Positions 40,839 through 51,191 are shown, numbered from the stretch's first letter. The stretch: DNA of 64,000 bases from Paeniglutamicibacter psychrophenolicus (GCF_030812255.1 NZ_JAUSSH010000007.1:62001-126000), one strand, 5' to 3'. Made by a program: numbers and translations. The notes: generated by a model from the letters alone, not told the origin.

Positions 40839-41693
40839 TCACCATTGGATCCCGGCGGCCGAGTCCAGCGGCATGCGTTCCTCGGCGGCGCGGGTCGTGG
40901 CGGTCGTGGGGGCGTCGGCCGCATGCAGGGCTTCGGGGAAATGGAGCATGGTGCGATCCTCGAGTTCGGCCAGGGTGATTTGGTAGACCCTGAATTCGTC
41001 CAGGTCCATCAGTGCCCGAAGCTGGTCGAGGTTCTGGGTGAGCAGGAACGCACGCGACTTCAGGACGCCGCCCTCGAAGAAGGCCACGAGCTTCCAGTAT
41101 TCGTGCGGCAGCGCTGTGCCGCGGTAGATGCGGTCATCCTCGTGGAAGACCGGGCCGCCGAAGACGCTGACGCGCAGGTCATCGACGTCGACGTCCTCAA
41201 AGACCGCGTTCTCGAGGCGGCCCCAGATCCCTTCCTTGCTGCTTTGGTTGAAATCGTCCATTTGCGGCGTGATGTTGGTGTAGTAGAACGAATCCTTGTT
41301 CGCCTGCTTGGCCCCGGGCAAGTCGCCCCAGAGCAGGTCGGCGCGGCGTGCCAGGTGCCCGCGGTCCAGGCGGTTGTTGGCGTATAGCTCGTTGCCGGTT
41401 TGTGCGTCGTCGGGAAGCCGGGGGTCGTCGGTGAAGTTCGAGTTGGCACGGCTGAGGCGCTTGATGCTGGCGCCGTCGATGTTCCACGCGACCCAGCGGG
41501 CGAATCGCCGCGAACGGCTCAGGGTGAGGGAGAAATGCGTATAGGGGACGGTTGCGGCCCCCTCCCACAGCACCGCATCGTCACGGATGCTTTCATCGAG
41601 TGCGGGGACCTCGATATGGATTGCCAGGAAATCCGGATCGTATCCGGTGCGGGCGGCGGAGTCTTGGTCGTCTGGTGCGGTCGTGTCGGTCAT
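40839..41693 (-). CDS. DNA/RNA non-specific endonuclease (NUC1 family)
   Basis: A 284-residue beta-beta-alpha-metal nuclease. The active-site motif DRGHLARRADLLWG is at residues 110-123 with the general base His113, and the metal-binding Asn is in FYYTNITPQMDDFNQ (about residues 137-151). No signal peptide is visible, so unlike the Serratia enzyme it is not evidently secreted; it may be intracellular or exported by another route. The start at 41693 is where the conserved region begins; its ribosome site is weak. No immunity-like partner gene was seen next to it. Confidence 0.82.
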   Translation of the reverse strand: MTDTTAPDDQDSAARTGYDPDFLAIHIEVPALDESIRDDAVLWEGAATVPYTHFSLTLSRSRRFARWVAWNIDGASIKRLSRANSNFTDDPRLPDDAQTGNELYANNRLDRGHLARRADLLWGDLPGAKQANKDSFYYTNITPQMDDFNQSSKEGIWGRLENAVFEDVDVDDLRVSVFGGPVFHEDDRIYRGTALPHEYWKLVAFFEGGVLKSRAFLLTQNLDQLRALMDLDEFRVYQITLAELEDRTMLHFPEALHAADAPTTATTRAAEERMPLDSAAGIQW

Positions 41694-42379
41694 GACAGGG
41701 TCTTCGTTCTCTGAAATTCCCAATGCCGCGCCGCACGCGCCAAGGGAATTCACCGGGGTGTCCGCGCAAGTGCTTGGTGTCCCGGGTGCGTCGGCGGACG
41801 CGGCGGCCCGGTGGCGCCATCTTCCACTCGAATCGAGGGGGATGGGATGCCTGGAATCATGCGCAAGAAGGTTCCCGCGCGAACAAGGCGCGGGGCCCTC
41901 CGGCGGGGGCCTTGAGGGTTGCGGCCGGAAGCAGGAACCGGCGGCAGCCGCTTCTGAACCGCCCGCCGTTCCAGAGGCCCGCCAATGAGGCGAGAAGCTG
42001 GCCCAGGTACATGCCCTGGAACAAGGGCCCGCGGGGCAAGAGAACCTGAATCCCGCCCCGTTGCGGGAAGCTGCGCGATGGAACGGCAAATGCCATGGTC
42101 CTGCTATCGGTACGCCCGGTTGCTCTGGCCAGGGCTGTCAACAGGGAGCCGGCGGTCGCGTATGTGGCGCCGATACCGGGCCTGCACGTACGCGGTTCGC
42201 CCGACCAGCTCAAGTGTTGCTGCGGGTCGGCGGCGTTCCGGTCCATGTGGAGGGGGATTCCACGCGGCATGTCGATTCCCTGGCTTCAGGGGGCCCGAAA
42301 GGGTCCCTGCAAGGTTCATTGAACCACCTGATGCATTACCGCGTCGTTATCGGTCGCCGGTGGGCCCTCCCGCGCTGGC
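41694..42379. other. 686-nt gene-poor region
   Basis: No convincing gene. Open frames on both strands lack conserved motifs and ribosome sites. It lies between the endonuclease gene (its promoter must be here) and the stop of the arsenate reductase-like gene. Confidence 0.5.
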
Positions 42380-42802
42380 CTACCCGGCTGCGGCGGAACC
42401 CAGTTCCCTGTTCAGGTTCGAGACCCGGGCGGCAATGTCGTCGCGCAGGAACTCCATGCGTTCGCGCTCGGTGGCCAGCTCGGCCGGGGCCTCGGCGGGA
42501 ACCCAACGCTCCATGGTGACGCCCTCGAGCTCGGGCACCTGGGCCTCGCCCACGATGACGACCCGGTCCGCGGCACGCAGCGCCTCCTCGGTCAGCGCGG
42601 TGGGGACCTCGGCACGCATGTCCGCGCCCAGCTCGGCGACCACGTCTGCGGCCAACTCGTTGATGTGGTGTGCCGGGACCAGGCCGGCCGAGTGGACTTG
42701 CACGCCCTCGCCCGCAACCTGGCGCAGCAATGCGGCGGCGAGCTGGGACTTGCCCCCGTTGGTGTTGCAGACGAAGAGGACATTGGGTTTCTTATCCGAC
42801 AC
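42380..42802 (-). CDS. arsenate-mycothiol transferase-like low-Mr phosphatase family protein
   Basis: A 140-residue protein of the low-molecular-weight phosphatase / arsenate reductase fold. P-loop VLFVCNTNGGKSQLAA has the catalytic Cys12, and Lys18 where most phosphatases have Arg. As far as I recall, the mycothiol-dependent ArsC proteins of Corynebacterium also have GNGGKS there, so the Lys is probably a family feature. The C-terminal ERWVPAEAP and RDDIAARV segments fit that group as well. It probably reduces arsenate via mycothiol. It is read leftward, has no ars operon around it, and a broken copy lies at 46800-47135. Confidence 0.75.
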   Translation of the reverse strand: MSDKKPNVLFVCNTNGGKSQLAAALLRQVAGEGVQVHSAGLVPAHHINELAADVVAELGADMRAEVPTALTEEALRAADRVVIVGEAQVPELEGVTMERWVPAEAPAELATERERMEFLRDDIAARVSNLNRELGSAAAG

Positions 42803-43295
42803 GGTGGCAGGTCCTTTACTGGTGGTCGGGGCCCGGCAGCAGGCCCATCGTACCGATCCATCCTATGGTCCCGGGCCTTCGGGCACCTACGTTGAAGGTG
42901 GCGGCCGCATGTGTGGCGCTTGGGAACCGCTGGAATCCCGCCCTGGAGGTACTCCGTGCCATCTCCCGACTCATCCAACACCGTGCGGCCGCGGCCCGCG
43001 GCCCGACGGATCGACGCAGTACGGGACACACCGTGGGCACGCCGAATCCAGGACCGGCAGCCGTGGGATTCGGCGAGCATCTCTCCGGGACTCCCCAAGA
43101 CGTTGTCGACGAATCCCGCACCGGTGCCCTTGCCCATCCGGTGTTGAACACGTACGTTGGGGCCATTGGTCCCGTTTGGCAATCCAGATGAATTGCGAGG
43201 TCCGCCATGAACAACGGAGTTGTAGCCTTCCGCCGATGCGTGTCCCGGGGTGCAGCCTCGGCCGATGTCCGGGTCCTGGGAACCGGCATGCGGGC
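42803..43295. other. 493-nt region upstream of sdhC
   Basis: Divergent region between the arsenate reductase-like gene and sdhC. No supported gene. Parts of 42808-42960 show visible similarity to 47152-47290, the corresponding flank of the pseudogene, so this is duplicated sequence. It must also contain the sdhCAB promoter. Confidence 0.5.
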
Positions 43296-44012
43296 ATGAT
43301 GGCGGTGACCGCGGCCCGGCGTCGGGCCACCGGATCCTCTACGGCCCTGCATGGGCTGATGGCCGTCGGCGGGATCATTATGGTGCTGTTCCTGGTTGCG
43401 CACATGTACGGAAACCTGAAGGTCTTTTCCGGGCAGGCGGCCTTCGACGGGTATTCGGCCTACCTCCGCACCATCCTCGAACCCCTGCTCCCGTATGCCG
43501 GGGCGCTGTGGATCCTGCGGGTGATCCTGCTGCTGAGCGTCGGTGCCCACATCCTGGCGGCCTTCGTGCTCTGGCACCGCGCGCGGGCGGCGACCGGTGG
43601 GCGGGGCGGATACCGCTACCTGAGCACCGCGAACCGGCGCGGGGTCCAACGAAGCTACGCCTCGTTTACGATGCGCTGGGGCGGGATCACCATTGCGCTG
43701 TTCGTCATCTACCACCTGCTTCACCTGACCGTGAACGTGATCGCCCCGGGCGGGGCCTCCGAGAGCCCCTACACGCGGATGGTCAACGGGTTTTCGATCT
43801 GGTGGGTGGTGCTGTCCTATGCGGTTGCCTTGGCCGCGCTGGGCCTGCACCTGCGCCACGGGATCTTCAGCGCGCTGGCCTCCCTGGGCGCAAACACCTC
43901 GACGACAACCCGGCGCCGGTACAACCAAGCGGCGGTGCTGGTCACCGCCGTGCTGCTGATCGGCTTCCTCGTCCCGCCGCTCTGCATCCTGGCCGGATGG
44001 GTGGGGCCATGA
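43296..44012 (+). CDS. sdhC: succinate dehydrogenase cytochrome b subunit
   Basis: A 238-residue membrane anchor with five hydrophobic segments, of the single-subunit di-haem type (B-type succinate:menaquinone oxidoreductase, as in Bacillus). Haem-ligand candidates are His in [12 protein letters not shown], in [10 protein letters not shown], in [11 protein letters not shown] and in LGLHLRHG. The start is one of two adjacent ATGs (43296, 43299); the ribosome site is weak. Its stop overlaps the sdhA start (ATGA). It passes electrons from SdhB to menaquinone. Confidence 0.9.
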   Translation: MMAVTAARRRATGSSTALHGLMAVGGIIMVLFLVAHMYGNLKVFSGQAAFDGYSAYLRTILEPLLPYAGALWILRVILLLSVGAHILAAFVLWHRARAATGGRGGYRYLSTANRRGVQRSYASFTMRWGGITIALFVIYHLLHLTVNVIAPGGASESPYTRMVNGFSIWWVVLSYAVALAALGLHLRHGIFSALASLGANTSTTTRRRYNQAAVLVTAVLLIGFLVPPLCILAGWVGP

Positions 44013-45952
44013 ACGGGTACTACGCCGGCGGAGACCCGCTGGTCGACACCAAGGACCCGGGCGGGCCGCTCACCGAACGCTGGGACAAGCGCCGCTTCGA
44101 AGCCAAACTGGTGAACCCGGCCAATCGCCGCAAACGTACGGTCATCATCATCGGCACCGGACTGGCCGGGGGATCGGCCGCGGCAACGCTCGGGGAGGCC
44201 GGCTACCAGCTGAAGGTCTTCTGCTACCAGGACAGTGCCCGCCGGGCCCACAGCATCGCCGCCCAGGGCGGGATCAACGCCGCGAAGGACTACCGCAATG
44301 ACGGGGACAGTGTCCAGCGGCTGTTCTACGACACGGTCAAGGGCGGTGACTACCGCTCACGCGAATCCAACGTGTACCGCCTGGCCCAGGTCAGTGCCGC
44401 GATCATCGACCAGGCCGTCGCCCAGGGGGTTCCGTTTGCCCGGGAATACGGCGGACTGCTTGACACCCGCTCCTTCGGCGGCGTGCAGGTCTCCCGCACG
44501 TTCTACGCCCGCGGGCAGACCGGGCAGCAGTTGCTGCTGGGCGCCTACCAGGCGTTGGAACGCCAAGTCGCGGCCGGAACCGTTGAGCTGAACACCCGCC
44601 ACGAGATGCTCGAGCTGATCGTCATCGACGGCAAGGCCCGCGGGGTCGTGGTGCGGGACATGGTCACCGGTGCCTTTGAAACGCATCTGGCCGATGCGGT
44701 CGTGCTGGCCTCGGGTGGCTACGGCAACGCGTACCACCTCTCCACCAATGCCATGGGCTGCAATGTGAGCGCCACCTGGCGGGCGCACCGCAAGGGCGCC
44801 TACTTCGCGAACCCCTGCTACACGCAGATCCACCCGACCTGCATCCCGGTCAGTGGGGAACACCAGTCCAAACTGACCCTGATGAGCGAGTCGCTGCGCA
44901 ATGACGGACGGATCTGGGTTCCTGCGGTCGCCGGGGACACCAGGGATCCCGCCCTGATCCCGGAGGCCGAACGCGATTACTACCTGGAACGGACCTACCC
45001 GGCCTTCGGCAACCTGGTGCCCCGCGACGTGGCCTCCCGCGCTGCGAAGCAGCAATGCGATGCCGGGCGCGGGGTGGGCCCCGGTGGGCTGGGCGTCTAC
45101 CTGGACTTCAAGGATGCGATCAAGCGGCTGGGCCGCGAAACGATCGAGGAGAAATACGGGAACCTGTTCGACATGTACGCAAAAATCACCGACGAGGACC
45201 CGTACTCCACCCCGATGCGCATCTACCCGGCCATCCACTACACGATGGGCGGGCTGTGGGTGGACTACGACCTGGAAAGCACGGTCCCCGGGCTGTTCGT
45301 CATCGGGGAGGCAAACTTCTCCGACCACGGCGCCAACCGGCTCGGTGCCAGTGCGCTGATGCAGGGGCTCGCCGATGGATACTTCGTGCTACCCGGCACC
45401 ATCGGGGACTACCTGGCCACCAATCCGCTGCCCGCCGGGATCGACGCCACCCATCCGGCGGTCCTCGAGGCGGAGGCCGCCGTGCGGGAACGCACGGCGA
45501 GGCTGCTGGCCGTCAACGGGTCGCGCACAGTGGATTCCTTCCACCGGGAACTGGGCTCCATCCTGTGGGAGTACTGCGGGATGGAACGCAACGAGGAGGG
45601 CCTGACCAAGGCGATCGGACTGATCCGGGAGCTTCGCGAAGCCTTCTGGGCCGATGTGAAGGTCACCGGTGTCAACGAGGAACTGAACCAGTCGCTGGAG
45701 CGCGCCGGGCGGGTGGCGGACTTCTTCGAACTGGCCGAGCTGATGTGCATCGACGCGCTGCACCGGCGCGAATCCTGCGGCGCCCACTTTCGCACCGAAA
45801 GCCGGACCCCCGAGGGCGAGGCGCTGCGCATCGACGAGGAGTACTCCCACGTGGCCGCCTGGGAATTCGCAGGCGACGGGGCGCCGCCCATCCTGCACCG
45901 CGAGCACCTCGGTTTCGAGCACATCAAGGTCCAGGCAAGGAGCTACAAGTGA
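44009..45952 (+). CDS. sdhA: succinate dehydrogenase flavoprotein subunit
   Basis: A 647-residue FAD subunit oxidising succinate to fumarate. FAD-binding motif [17 protein letters not shown]; the His for covalent FAD attachment is in [16 protein letters not shown]; substrate-site residues are around [14 protein letters not shown]; the conserved GGLWVDYD and [12 protein letters not shown] follow. Start at 44009 overlaps the sdhC stop; its own stop overlaps the sdhB GTG. The length and close match to the B-type enzyme support succinate:menaquinone oxidoreductase. Confidence 0.96.
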   Translation: MNGYYAGGDPLVDTKDPGGPLTERWDKRRFEAKLVNPANRRKRTVIIIGTGLAGGSAAATLGEAGYQLKVFCYQDSARRAHSIAAQGGINAAKDYRNDGDSVQRLFYDTVKGGDYRSRESNVYRLAQVSAAIIDQAVAQGVPFAREYGGLLDTRSFGGVQVSRTFYARGQTGQQLLLGAYQALERQVAAGTVELNTRHEMLELIVIDGKARGVVVRDMVTGAFETHLADAVVLASGGYGNAYHLSTNAMGCNVSATWRAHRKGAYFANPCYTQIHPTCIPVSGEHQSKLTLMSESLRNDGRIWVPAVAGDTRDPALIPEAERDYYLERTYPAFGNLVPRDVASRAAKQQCDAGRGVGPGGLGVYLDFKDAIKRLGRETIEEKYGNLFDMYAKITDEDPYSTPMRIYPAIHYTMGGLWVDYDLESTVPGLFVIGEANFSDHGANRLGASALMQGLADGYFVLPGTIGDYLATNPLPAGIDATHPAVLEAEAAVRERTARLLAVNGSRTVDSFHRELGSILWEYCGMERNEEGLTKAIGLIRELREAFWADVKVTGVNEELNQSLERAGRVADFFELAELMCIDALHRRESCGAHFRTESRTPEGEALRIDEEYSHVAAWEFAGDGAPPILHREHLGFEHIKVQARSYK

Positions 45953-46707
45953 AGATCACGCTGCGCATTTGGCGCCAGCCAGACCGCGATGCCGCCGGGG
46001 CCATGGCCACCTACGAGGTGGACGGCATCTCCCCGGACATGTCGTTCTTGGAAATGCTCGATGTGCTCAATGAGGAGCTGGCGCTCGCCGGCGGGGATCC
46101 GGTGGCCTTCGACCACGACTGCCGGGAAGGGATCTGCGGGATGTGCTCGTTGGTGATCAACGGCCTGGCCCACGGGCCCGAGGCACTGACCACCGCCTGC
46201 CAGCTCTACATGCGCCACTTCACCGACGGGCAGGTCATCGACGTCGAGCCGTGGCGGGCCACACCGTTCCCGGTGCTCAAGGACCTGGTGGTGGATCGCG
46301 GTGCCTTGGACCGGATTGTTGCCGCCGGGGGATACATCAGCGCGCCCACCGGAGCGGCACCCGAGGCGCACTCGGTGCCGGTGCCCCGGAAGGATGCCGA
46401 GCGCGCCTTCGACGCCGCGGCGTGCATCGGATGCGGCGCCTGCGTGGCCGCGTGCCCGAACGGGTCGGCCTCGCTGTTCCTGGGGGCGAAGATCACCCAC
46501 CTGGGAGCGCTGCCGCAGGGGCAGCCCGAACGCGATGCCCGTGCCCTGGCCATGGTGGAGCAACACGATGCCGAGGGCTTCGGTGGGTGCAGCCAGATCG
46601 GCGAATGCACAGCGGTGTGCCCGGCGGGCATCCCGCTGGACATGATCTCCCAGCTGAACCACGACGTGCTCGCTGCCCTGCCGCGCGGCAAGGACCAGCG
46701 CGGGTAG
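45949..46707 (+). CDS. sdhB: succinate dehydrogenase iron-sulfur subunit
   Basis: A 252-residue iron-sulfur protein. The N-terminal [2Fe-2S] site is in [12 protein letters not shown]; the C-terminal clusters are in [14 protein letters not shown] and [21 protein letters not shown] start overlapping the sdhA stop (GTGA at 45949-45952). It links SdhA to the haem subunit SdhC. Last gene of sdhCAB. I see no clear terminator; the duplicated remnant follows. Confidence 0.95.
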   Translation: MKITLRIWRQPDRDAAGAMATYEVDGISPDMSFLEMLDVLNEELALAGGDPVAFDHDCREGICGMCSLVINGLAHGPEALTTACQLYMRHFTDGQVIDVEPWRATPFPVLKDLVVDRGALDRIVAAGGYISAPTGAAPEAHSVPVPRKDAERAFDAAACIGCGACVAACPNGSASLFLGAKITHLGALPQGQPERDARALAMVEQHDAEGFGGCSQIGECTAVCPAGIPLDMISQLNHDVLAALPRGKDQRG

Positions 46708-46799
46708 CAGGTGGCCGGGTGGGGAATTCCCGCGGTGGGCAGGCTGTACGGTGGCAGCGCGGATACCCCGGCGCCGGCATTGTGCCCATTGGTGCCACC

Positions 46800-47135
46800 G
46801 TCACGGGCGGGGGCCGGACGAGTGCGTTGCCGGCCGAACGCACCGGGGCCCGCTGCATCGGACTGGAGGACCTGCGTGCCGGACACCATGCGCGGGCGCG
46901 GTGCGACGATGCGGCGGCCCGGAGTCTTGGGCCCGGATCCGGGGTCTCTGCGATGCCGGCCCGCCGGAAGCCGATTGGGGCGGCCGGCTCGTCGGCGTTG
47001 CGTGCCGGGAGCAGGCCGGTCGAGAGGACCTGCGCACCCTCGCCGGCGGCCCGGTGCGGCACTGCGGCGGCAAGCCGGGACTTGCCTCCCGTTGGCGTTG
47101 CCGACAAGGCGGGCCCTGGATGCGTGGGATTTCGA
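46800..47135 (-). pseudogene. broken copy of the arsenate reductase-like gene
   Basis: Leftward reading gives protein segments like those of the intact gene at 42380-42802: one frame reads ARLVGNANG, the other GGKSRLAAAVPHRAAGEGAQ and then LSTGLLPARNADEP. Plus-strand bases 47004-47103 match 42672-42770 at about 83% by hand count, with one extra base near 47085-47090, inside the P-loop codons. That base shifts the frame, and the catalytic Cys is Gly. The C-terminal half is barely recognisable. The gene is therefore dead. It has the same orientation as the intact copy, on the other side of sdhCAB. Confidence 0.72.
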
Positions 47136-47338
47136 GGCGCCCACGACGGGAAGCGGGTCTTTGCATTGGTTGGGGCAGCAGGCGACGGCTCCCGCGATCC
47201 CAGGCACGGACGTCGCCGGCGGCCAACGGCCCGTCGCGGCGGGCCGGGACAATGTGGCGTGCACCGCCATGGTGCCCGGGTCCAAACACGGAGCGGTAAG
47301 ATTGAACGGGTATTTGTCATCTCGAAAGGACTGCCTCC

Positions 47339-49306
47339 GTGCCATTGCTTCAGACCATCAAGGAACCGCGGGACCTTCGTGGCCTGGACGCGGCCCAAAT
47401 GCAGCAACTGGCCAAGGAAATCCGCTCGTTCCTGATCAAGAACGTGGCACGAACCGGCGGACACCTGGGCCCAAACCTCGGCGTGGTCGAACTGACCCTG
47501 GGCATCCACCGGGCCTTCGATTCACCGACCGACTCCATTATCTTCGACACCGGGCACCAGTCCTACGTGCACAAGCTGCTCACCGGCCGCCAGGACTTCT
47601 CCACGCTGCGCCAGGCCGGCGGGCTCTCCGGATACCCGGAACGCGCCGAATCCGTCCACGACATCGTCGAATCCTCGCACGCCTCCTCCTCGCTGTCCTG
47701 GGCCGACGGGATCTCCCGCGCCCGCAAGCTCACCGGCGAAGCCGAGCGCTACGTGGTGGCCCTGGTGGGCGACGGCGCCCTGACCGGCGGCATGGCCTGG
47801 GAAGCGGTCAACAACATCGCCGCCGACAAGGACCGCCGGGTGGTCATCGTGGTCAACGACAACGGACGTTCCTACGCCCCGACCATCGGCGGGCTCGCCG
47901 ACCAGCTGGCCGGGCTGCGCCAGCGCCTGGACCAGTTCCGCACGCACCCCGCCTACGAAGACACCATGGACAAGCTCAAGAACCGCCTGAAGGACTCGGG
48001 CGCCGTGGGCCAGTTCGCCTACAAGTCCCTGCATGCCACCAAGAAGGGGATCAAGGACTGGTGGGCCCCCCAGGGACTCTTCGAGGACCTGGGCATGAAG
48101 TACATCGGCCCCATCGACGGGCACAACCAGGCCGCCGTCGACGAGGCGCTGCTGCAGGCGCGGAAGTTCGCCGGACCGGTCATCGTGCACGCGCTGACCG
48201 AGAAGGGCCGCGGCTACGCACCTGCCCGCGCCGACGAGGCGGACCAATTCCACGCCGTGGGGGTCATCGACCCGCAGACCGGCGAACCGGTCTCCAAGGC
48301 CTCGGCCCGCTCCTGGACCAGTGTTTTCGGCGAGGAGATCGCCGACATCGCCGACGAGCGCAAGGACATCGTGGCGATCACCGGGGCGATGCTGCAGCCG
48401 GTGGGCCTGAAGACCATGTCCGAACGCCACCCCGACCGCGTGCTGGATGTCGGCATCGCCGAACAGCACGCGATGACCTCCGCCGCCGGCCTGGCCTTCG
48501 GCGGCCTGCACCCGGTGGTCTGCGTCTACGCGACCTTCCTGAACCGCGCCTTCGACCAGCTGCTCATGGACGTGGCCCTGCACAAGGCAGGGGTCACCGT
48601 GGTGCTGGACCGCGCCGGGGTCACCGGCCCGGACGGCCCCAGCCACCACGGCATGTGGGACATGGCACTGATGCAGATCGTGCCCCACCTGCACCTGGCC
48701 GCCCCGCGCGACGCGGTGCGGCTGCGCGAGGAATTGCGCGAGGCAGTGGCCATCAAGGACGCGCCCTCGGTGGTGCGGTTCTCCAAGGGCAACGTGGGAC
48801 CGGAGATCGTCGCCATCCAGCGCCTGCACGACGGGGTGGACATCCTGGCCAAGCTCGGTGCCGGCGAGGAACGGGACGTGCTGATTGTCTCGGTGGGCGC
48901 CATGAGCGAACTCTGCCTGGACGTCGCCGGGCGACTGAACGCCCAGGGCATCACCGTCACGGTGGTGGACCCGCGCTGGGTGCTGCCGGTGCCGCGCTCC
49001 ATCATCGGCCTGGCCGCCCGCCACCGCATCGTGGTGTGCGTCGAGGATGGGGTCCGCGCCGGCGGCGTGGGGTCTCGGATCCGCCAGGAAATGCGGGCCG
49101 CCGGGGTCGACACCGCCCTGAACGAGGTCGGGCTGCCCACCGAGTTCCTCGCCCACGGCACCCGCGGCGAGGTCCTGGAGCGGGTGGGGCTCACCGCCGA
49201 CCGGATCGCCAACGACACCTTGGCCCAGGTGCTGGGCACCAAGGTCCCCTTCGCCCGGCCGCTGCCCGGGGCCGAGATGCCCACCGGACAGATTCCCCAG
49301 CTGTGA
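47339..49306 (+). CDS. dxs: 1-deoxy-D-xylulose-5-phosphate synthase
   Basis: First enzyme of the MEP isoprenoid pathway, 655 residues: condenses pyruvate and glyceraldehyde 3-phosphate to DXP, using thiamine diphosphate. The ThDP/Mg motif [13 protein letters not shown] to [12 protein letters not shown] lies at about 140-180; the transketolase pyrimidine domain has [17 protein letters not shown] and [17 protein letters not shown]; the C-terminal domain follows. GTG 47339 with AAAGGA upstream; a candidate -10 (TAAGAT, 47297-47302) is near. Product isoprenoids supply menaquinone and cell-wall lipid carriers. Its stop overlaps the DUF402 start. Confidence 0.97.
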   Translation: MPLLQTIKEPRDLRGLDAAQMQQLAKEIRSFLIKNVARTGGHLGPNLGVVELTLGIHRAFDSPTDSIIFDTGHQSYVHKLLTGRQDFSTLRQAGGLSGYPERAESVHDIVESSHASSSLSWADGISRARKLTGEAERYVVALVGDGALTGGMAWEAVNNIAADKDRRVVIVVNDNGRSYAPTIGGLADQLAGLRQRLDQFRTHPAYEDTMDKLKNRLKDSGAVGQFAYKSLHATKKGIKDWWAPQGLFEDLGMKYIGPIDGHNQAAVDEALLQARKFAGPVIVHALTEKGRGYAPARADEADQFHAVGVIDPQTGEPVSKASARSWTSVFGEEIADIADERKDIVAITGAMLQPVGLKTMSERHPDRVLDVGIAEQHAMTSAAGLAFGGLHPVVCVYATFLNRAFDQLLMDVALHKAGVTVVLDRAGVTGPDGPSHHGMWDMALMQIVPHLHLAAPRDAVRLREELREAVAIKDAPSVVRFSKGNVGPEIVAIQRLHDGVDILAKLGAGEERDVLIVSVGAMSELCLDVAGRLNAQGITVTVVDPRWVLPVPRSIIGLAARHRIVVCVEDGVRAGGVGSRIRQEMRAAGVDTALNEVGLPTEFLAHGTRGEVLERVGLTADRIANDTLAQVLGTKVPFARPLPGAEMPTGQIPQL

Positions 49307-49902
49307 GCGCAGCAGCACCGGTGCCCGCGAACCTGCCCCGCGACCCGGCCGGCGCCGCCCCCGGGGACCTGGTGGTGGCCCGCGCCTGGAAATACGACGG
49401 GCACCCGCACTGGGTAGTGCCCGGGCGCTACCTGGGCGCGGATGCCCATGGCCATTGGATCTACCAGCCCGCCGGCTCGCTGGTCTCGCGTCCCGGCCAC
49501 GGGCACTGGGCCGACACCGATGCGGTCTGCCTGGTGCCGCGTGCCGGAGAATGGCTGGGCACGTTCTACGACGACCCCGGCGAGGATTTCCGCATCTACC
49601 TCGATCTGTCCACGCAAATCGGTTGGCGTGAACTGTCCCGCGGCGGCTGGGAAGCGAACTCCGTGGACATGGACCTTGATGTCGTCGACTCGCGCTCGCG
49701 CGGGATCTACCTCGATGACGAGGACGAATTTGCGCAGCACGCCGAGGCCATGGGCTACCCGCCGGCGCTGGTCCGGAGCATCGGGGCCCAGGCACGGACG
49801 CTGCTGCATGCGGTCGGGCAGGGACATGCCCCCTTCGACGGCACCGCCATCGGCTGGCTGGCCCGCGGCCGCACCGAATTTTCACAGACACCATCCCGCT
49901 AA
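49303..49902 (+). CDS. DUF402 domain-containing protein
   Basis: A 199-residue soluble protein of the DUF402 family, related to FomD-type nucleotide hydrolases. It has the typical [18 protein letters not shown] and [11 protein letters not shown] segments with acidic metal-binding residues. GTG start at 49303 overlaps the dxs stop (GTGA), so it is coupled to dxs. A nucleotide-diphosphate hydrolase role is possible from the family; the substrate is unknown. Confidence 0.8.
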   Translation: MSAAAPVPANLPRDPAGAAPGDLVVARAWKYDGHPHWVVPGRYLGADAHGHWIYQPAGSLVSRPGHGHWADTDAVCLVPRAGEWLGTFYDDPGEDFRIYLDLSTQIGWRELSRGGWEANSVDMDLDVVDSRSRGIYLDDEDEFAQHAEAMGYPPALVRSIGAQARTLLHAVGQGHAPFDGTAIGWLARGRTEFSQTPSR

Positions 49903-49915
49903 GGAGCACCACCAT

Positions 49916-50488
49916 ATGTCAATAGTTCGCACCTACCGCCGCGACGAAGATGGAACCCTGTACTTCCGCGAGGCCTGGTTCTCCACCTACGAGGGCGAGG
50001 AGCTTGGCCAGTTCGTCGTCAACCACGGCACCGTCGGGCACATGTCCACGACCGAGACCGCCAAGGACGTCAACGAGGCCACTGCCGTTGGCCTGTTGGA
50101 CGCCTTCACCGAGCAGTGCCAGGCGGACGGCTTCGCGACCCTCACGGACGCCGACCAGAGCTGGGTCGTGGTGCAGTACGCGTTGAAGACCGCCGAGGGC
50201 ACCGACCGCGACCGCTACCTTGAAGCCACGGCCAAGGAGGCCCTGGTGGGCCACCTGGCGTGGCGCGGGCTGGGCACCGTGGAGTCCTCGGACTTCGCGA
50301 CCCGCAAGCTGAACATCCGCATCCTCTCGCCGGAGCCGAAGAAGGCCGTGTCGGCCATCAAGACCTGCCTGCGCGAGGCCAAGCTGGACTTCACCAAGCT
50401 GTCCATCGCGACAGCGCCGTTCGAGGACGTCGAGAAGCTCCGCCAGGCATACCCGCTGCCGGCCAAGGCACCCTTCACCCTGGGCTAA
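49916..50488 (+). CDS. hypothetical protein, unknown family
   Basis: A 190-residue soluble protein starting MSIVRTYRRDEDGTLYFREA. A strong ribosome site (AAGGAG) is 9 nt before ATG 49916, and third positions are GC-rich throughout, so it is a real gene. I do not recognise the family. No membrane segments or catalytic motif are visible. It lies 13 nt after the DUF402 gene, probably in the dxs operon, and ends before a terminator at 50501-50534. Confidence 0.75.
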   Translation: MSIVRTYRRDEDGTLYFREAWFSTYEGEELGQFVVNHGTVGHMSTTETAKDVNEATAVGLLDAFTEQCQADGFATLTDADQSWVVVQYALKTAEGTDRDRYLEATAKEALVGHLAWRGLGTVESSDFATRKLNIRILSPEPKKAVSAIKTCLREAKLDFTKLSIATAPFEDVEKLRQAYPLPAKAPFTLG

Positions 50489-50500
50489 GTGCCCCGGACA

Positions 50501-50534
50501 AACGCCCGGCAACCAAGAATCGTTGCCGGGCGTT
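50501..50534. terminator. hairpin after the dxs operon
   Basis: Perfect 13-bp arms AACGCCCGGCAAC / GTTGCCGGGCGTT with an 8-nt loop, between convergent genes; no U-run. Confidence 0.75.
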
Positions 50535-50561
50535 GTGCTGCCCGAATTCGGTGCGCCGTGG

Positions 50562-51191
50562 CTACCATGGTTCCAGATTCGTGGAGGGGTCCAGGGGACC
50601 GCGGCCGGCCAGCCAGGCCATGAACAATCGTTTTTCGGCGGGGTTGCCCAGCCTATCCGGGGCGGTTGCGAGGAGCATCGGGAGATCCCAGCCCACATAT
50701 TCCTCGGGCCAGTCCAATGGCGTGTAGCCGAGTCCGAGATCCACGTGGTGCATTTCCACTTCACGCAGCCGGTGGGCGGGGCAGCCGGAGACGCCGTAAT
50801 GCCCGCCGCCGAGGAAACCGCCGTTGGGCCACCCGGCTTCCGAGGACCGGGCAAACACCGCTTCCAGGTTCGACATGCTGGTGCGGAGGTCGGCAATGAC
50901 CTGAACGGCCGGTCTTCCGGCCCCATCCTCGATCTCGTCCCGGCGCTGGCCCTCTCCACTGGCGTACTTGGGAACATCCTGTCCGTCCAGGGCACCGGCC
51001 AGGCGGCGCGCGTGTGCATCGGCGTTGCGGGCCAGATGGGTCAGGACATGACCCACGGTCCAGCCGGGCAGTAGGCTCGGTGCGCGAACCTCGGGGTCCG
51101 CCAGGTTTGCCACATTGTCCATCAACCGCGCCTGCGCCTCGCGGCATAGCCGGGAGGCGCGCTCCGGATCGTTCTCAAGGTCCACGGCCAC
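50562..51191 (-). CDS. maleylpyruvate isomerase family mycothiol-dependent enzyme
   Basis: A 209-residue protein of the MDMPI / DinB-like fold. The N-terminal helical bundle has a metal-binding pattern around LLPGWTVGHVLTHLARNADAH, and EVEMHHVDLGLGY is the second His site. This fold is used by mycothiol-S-transferases and maleylpyruvate isomerase. The GTG start at 51191 is supported by AGGAAAGG upstream. First of three genes in a row with related folds (with 51315-51956 and 52136-52900). The actual substrate is unknown. Confidence 0.82.
   Translation of the reverse strand: MAVDLENDPERASRLCREAQARLMDNVANLADPEVRAPSLLPGWTVGHVLTHLARNADAHARRLAGALDGQDVPKYASGEGQRRDEIEDGAGRPAVQVIADLRTSMSNLEAVFARSSEAGWPNGGFLGGGHYGVSGCPAHRLREVEMHHVDLGLGYTPLDWPEEYVGWDLPMLLATAPDRLGNPAEKRLFMAWLAGRGPLDPSTNLEPW

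Noticed and set aside
40839-41693. Secreted toxin-type nuclease with immunity gene
   Set aside because: No export signal and no small partner gene on either side were found.
47522-49915. A 797-codon minus-strand open frame opposite dxs
   Set aside because: Shadow of dxs/DUF402 with no conserved motif.
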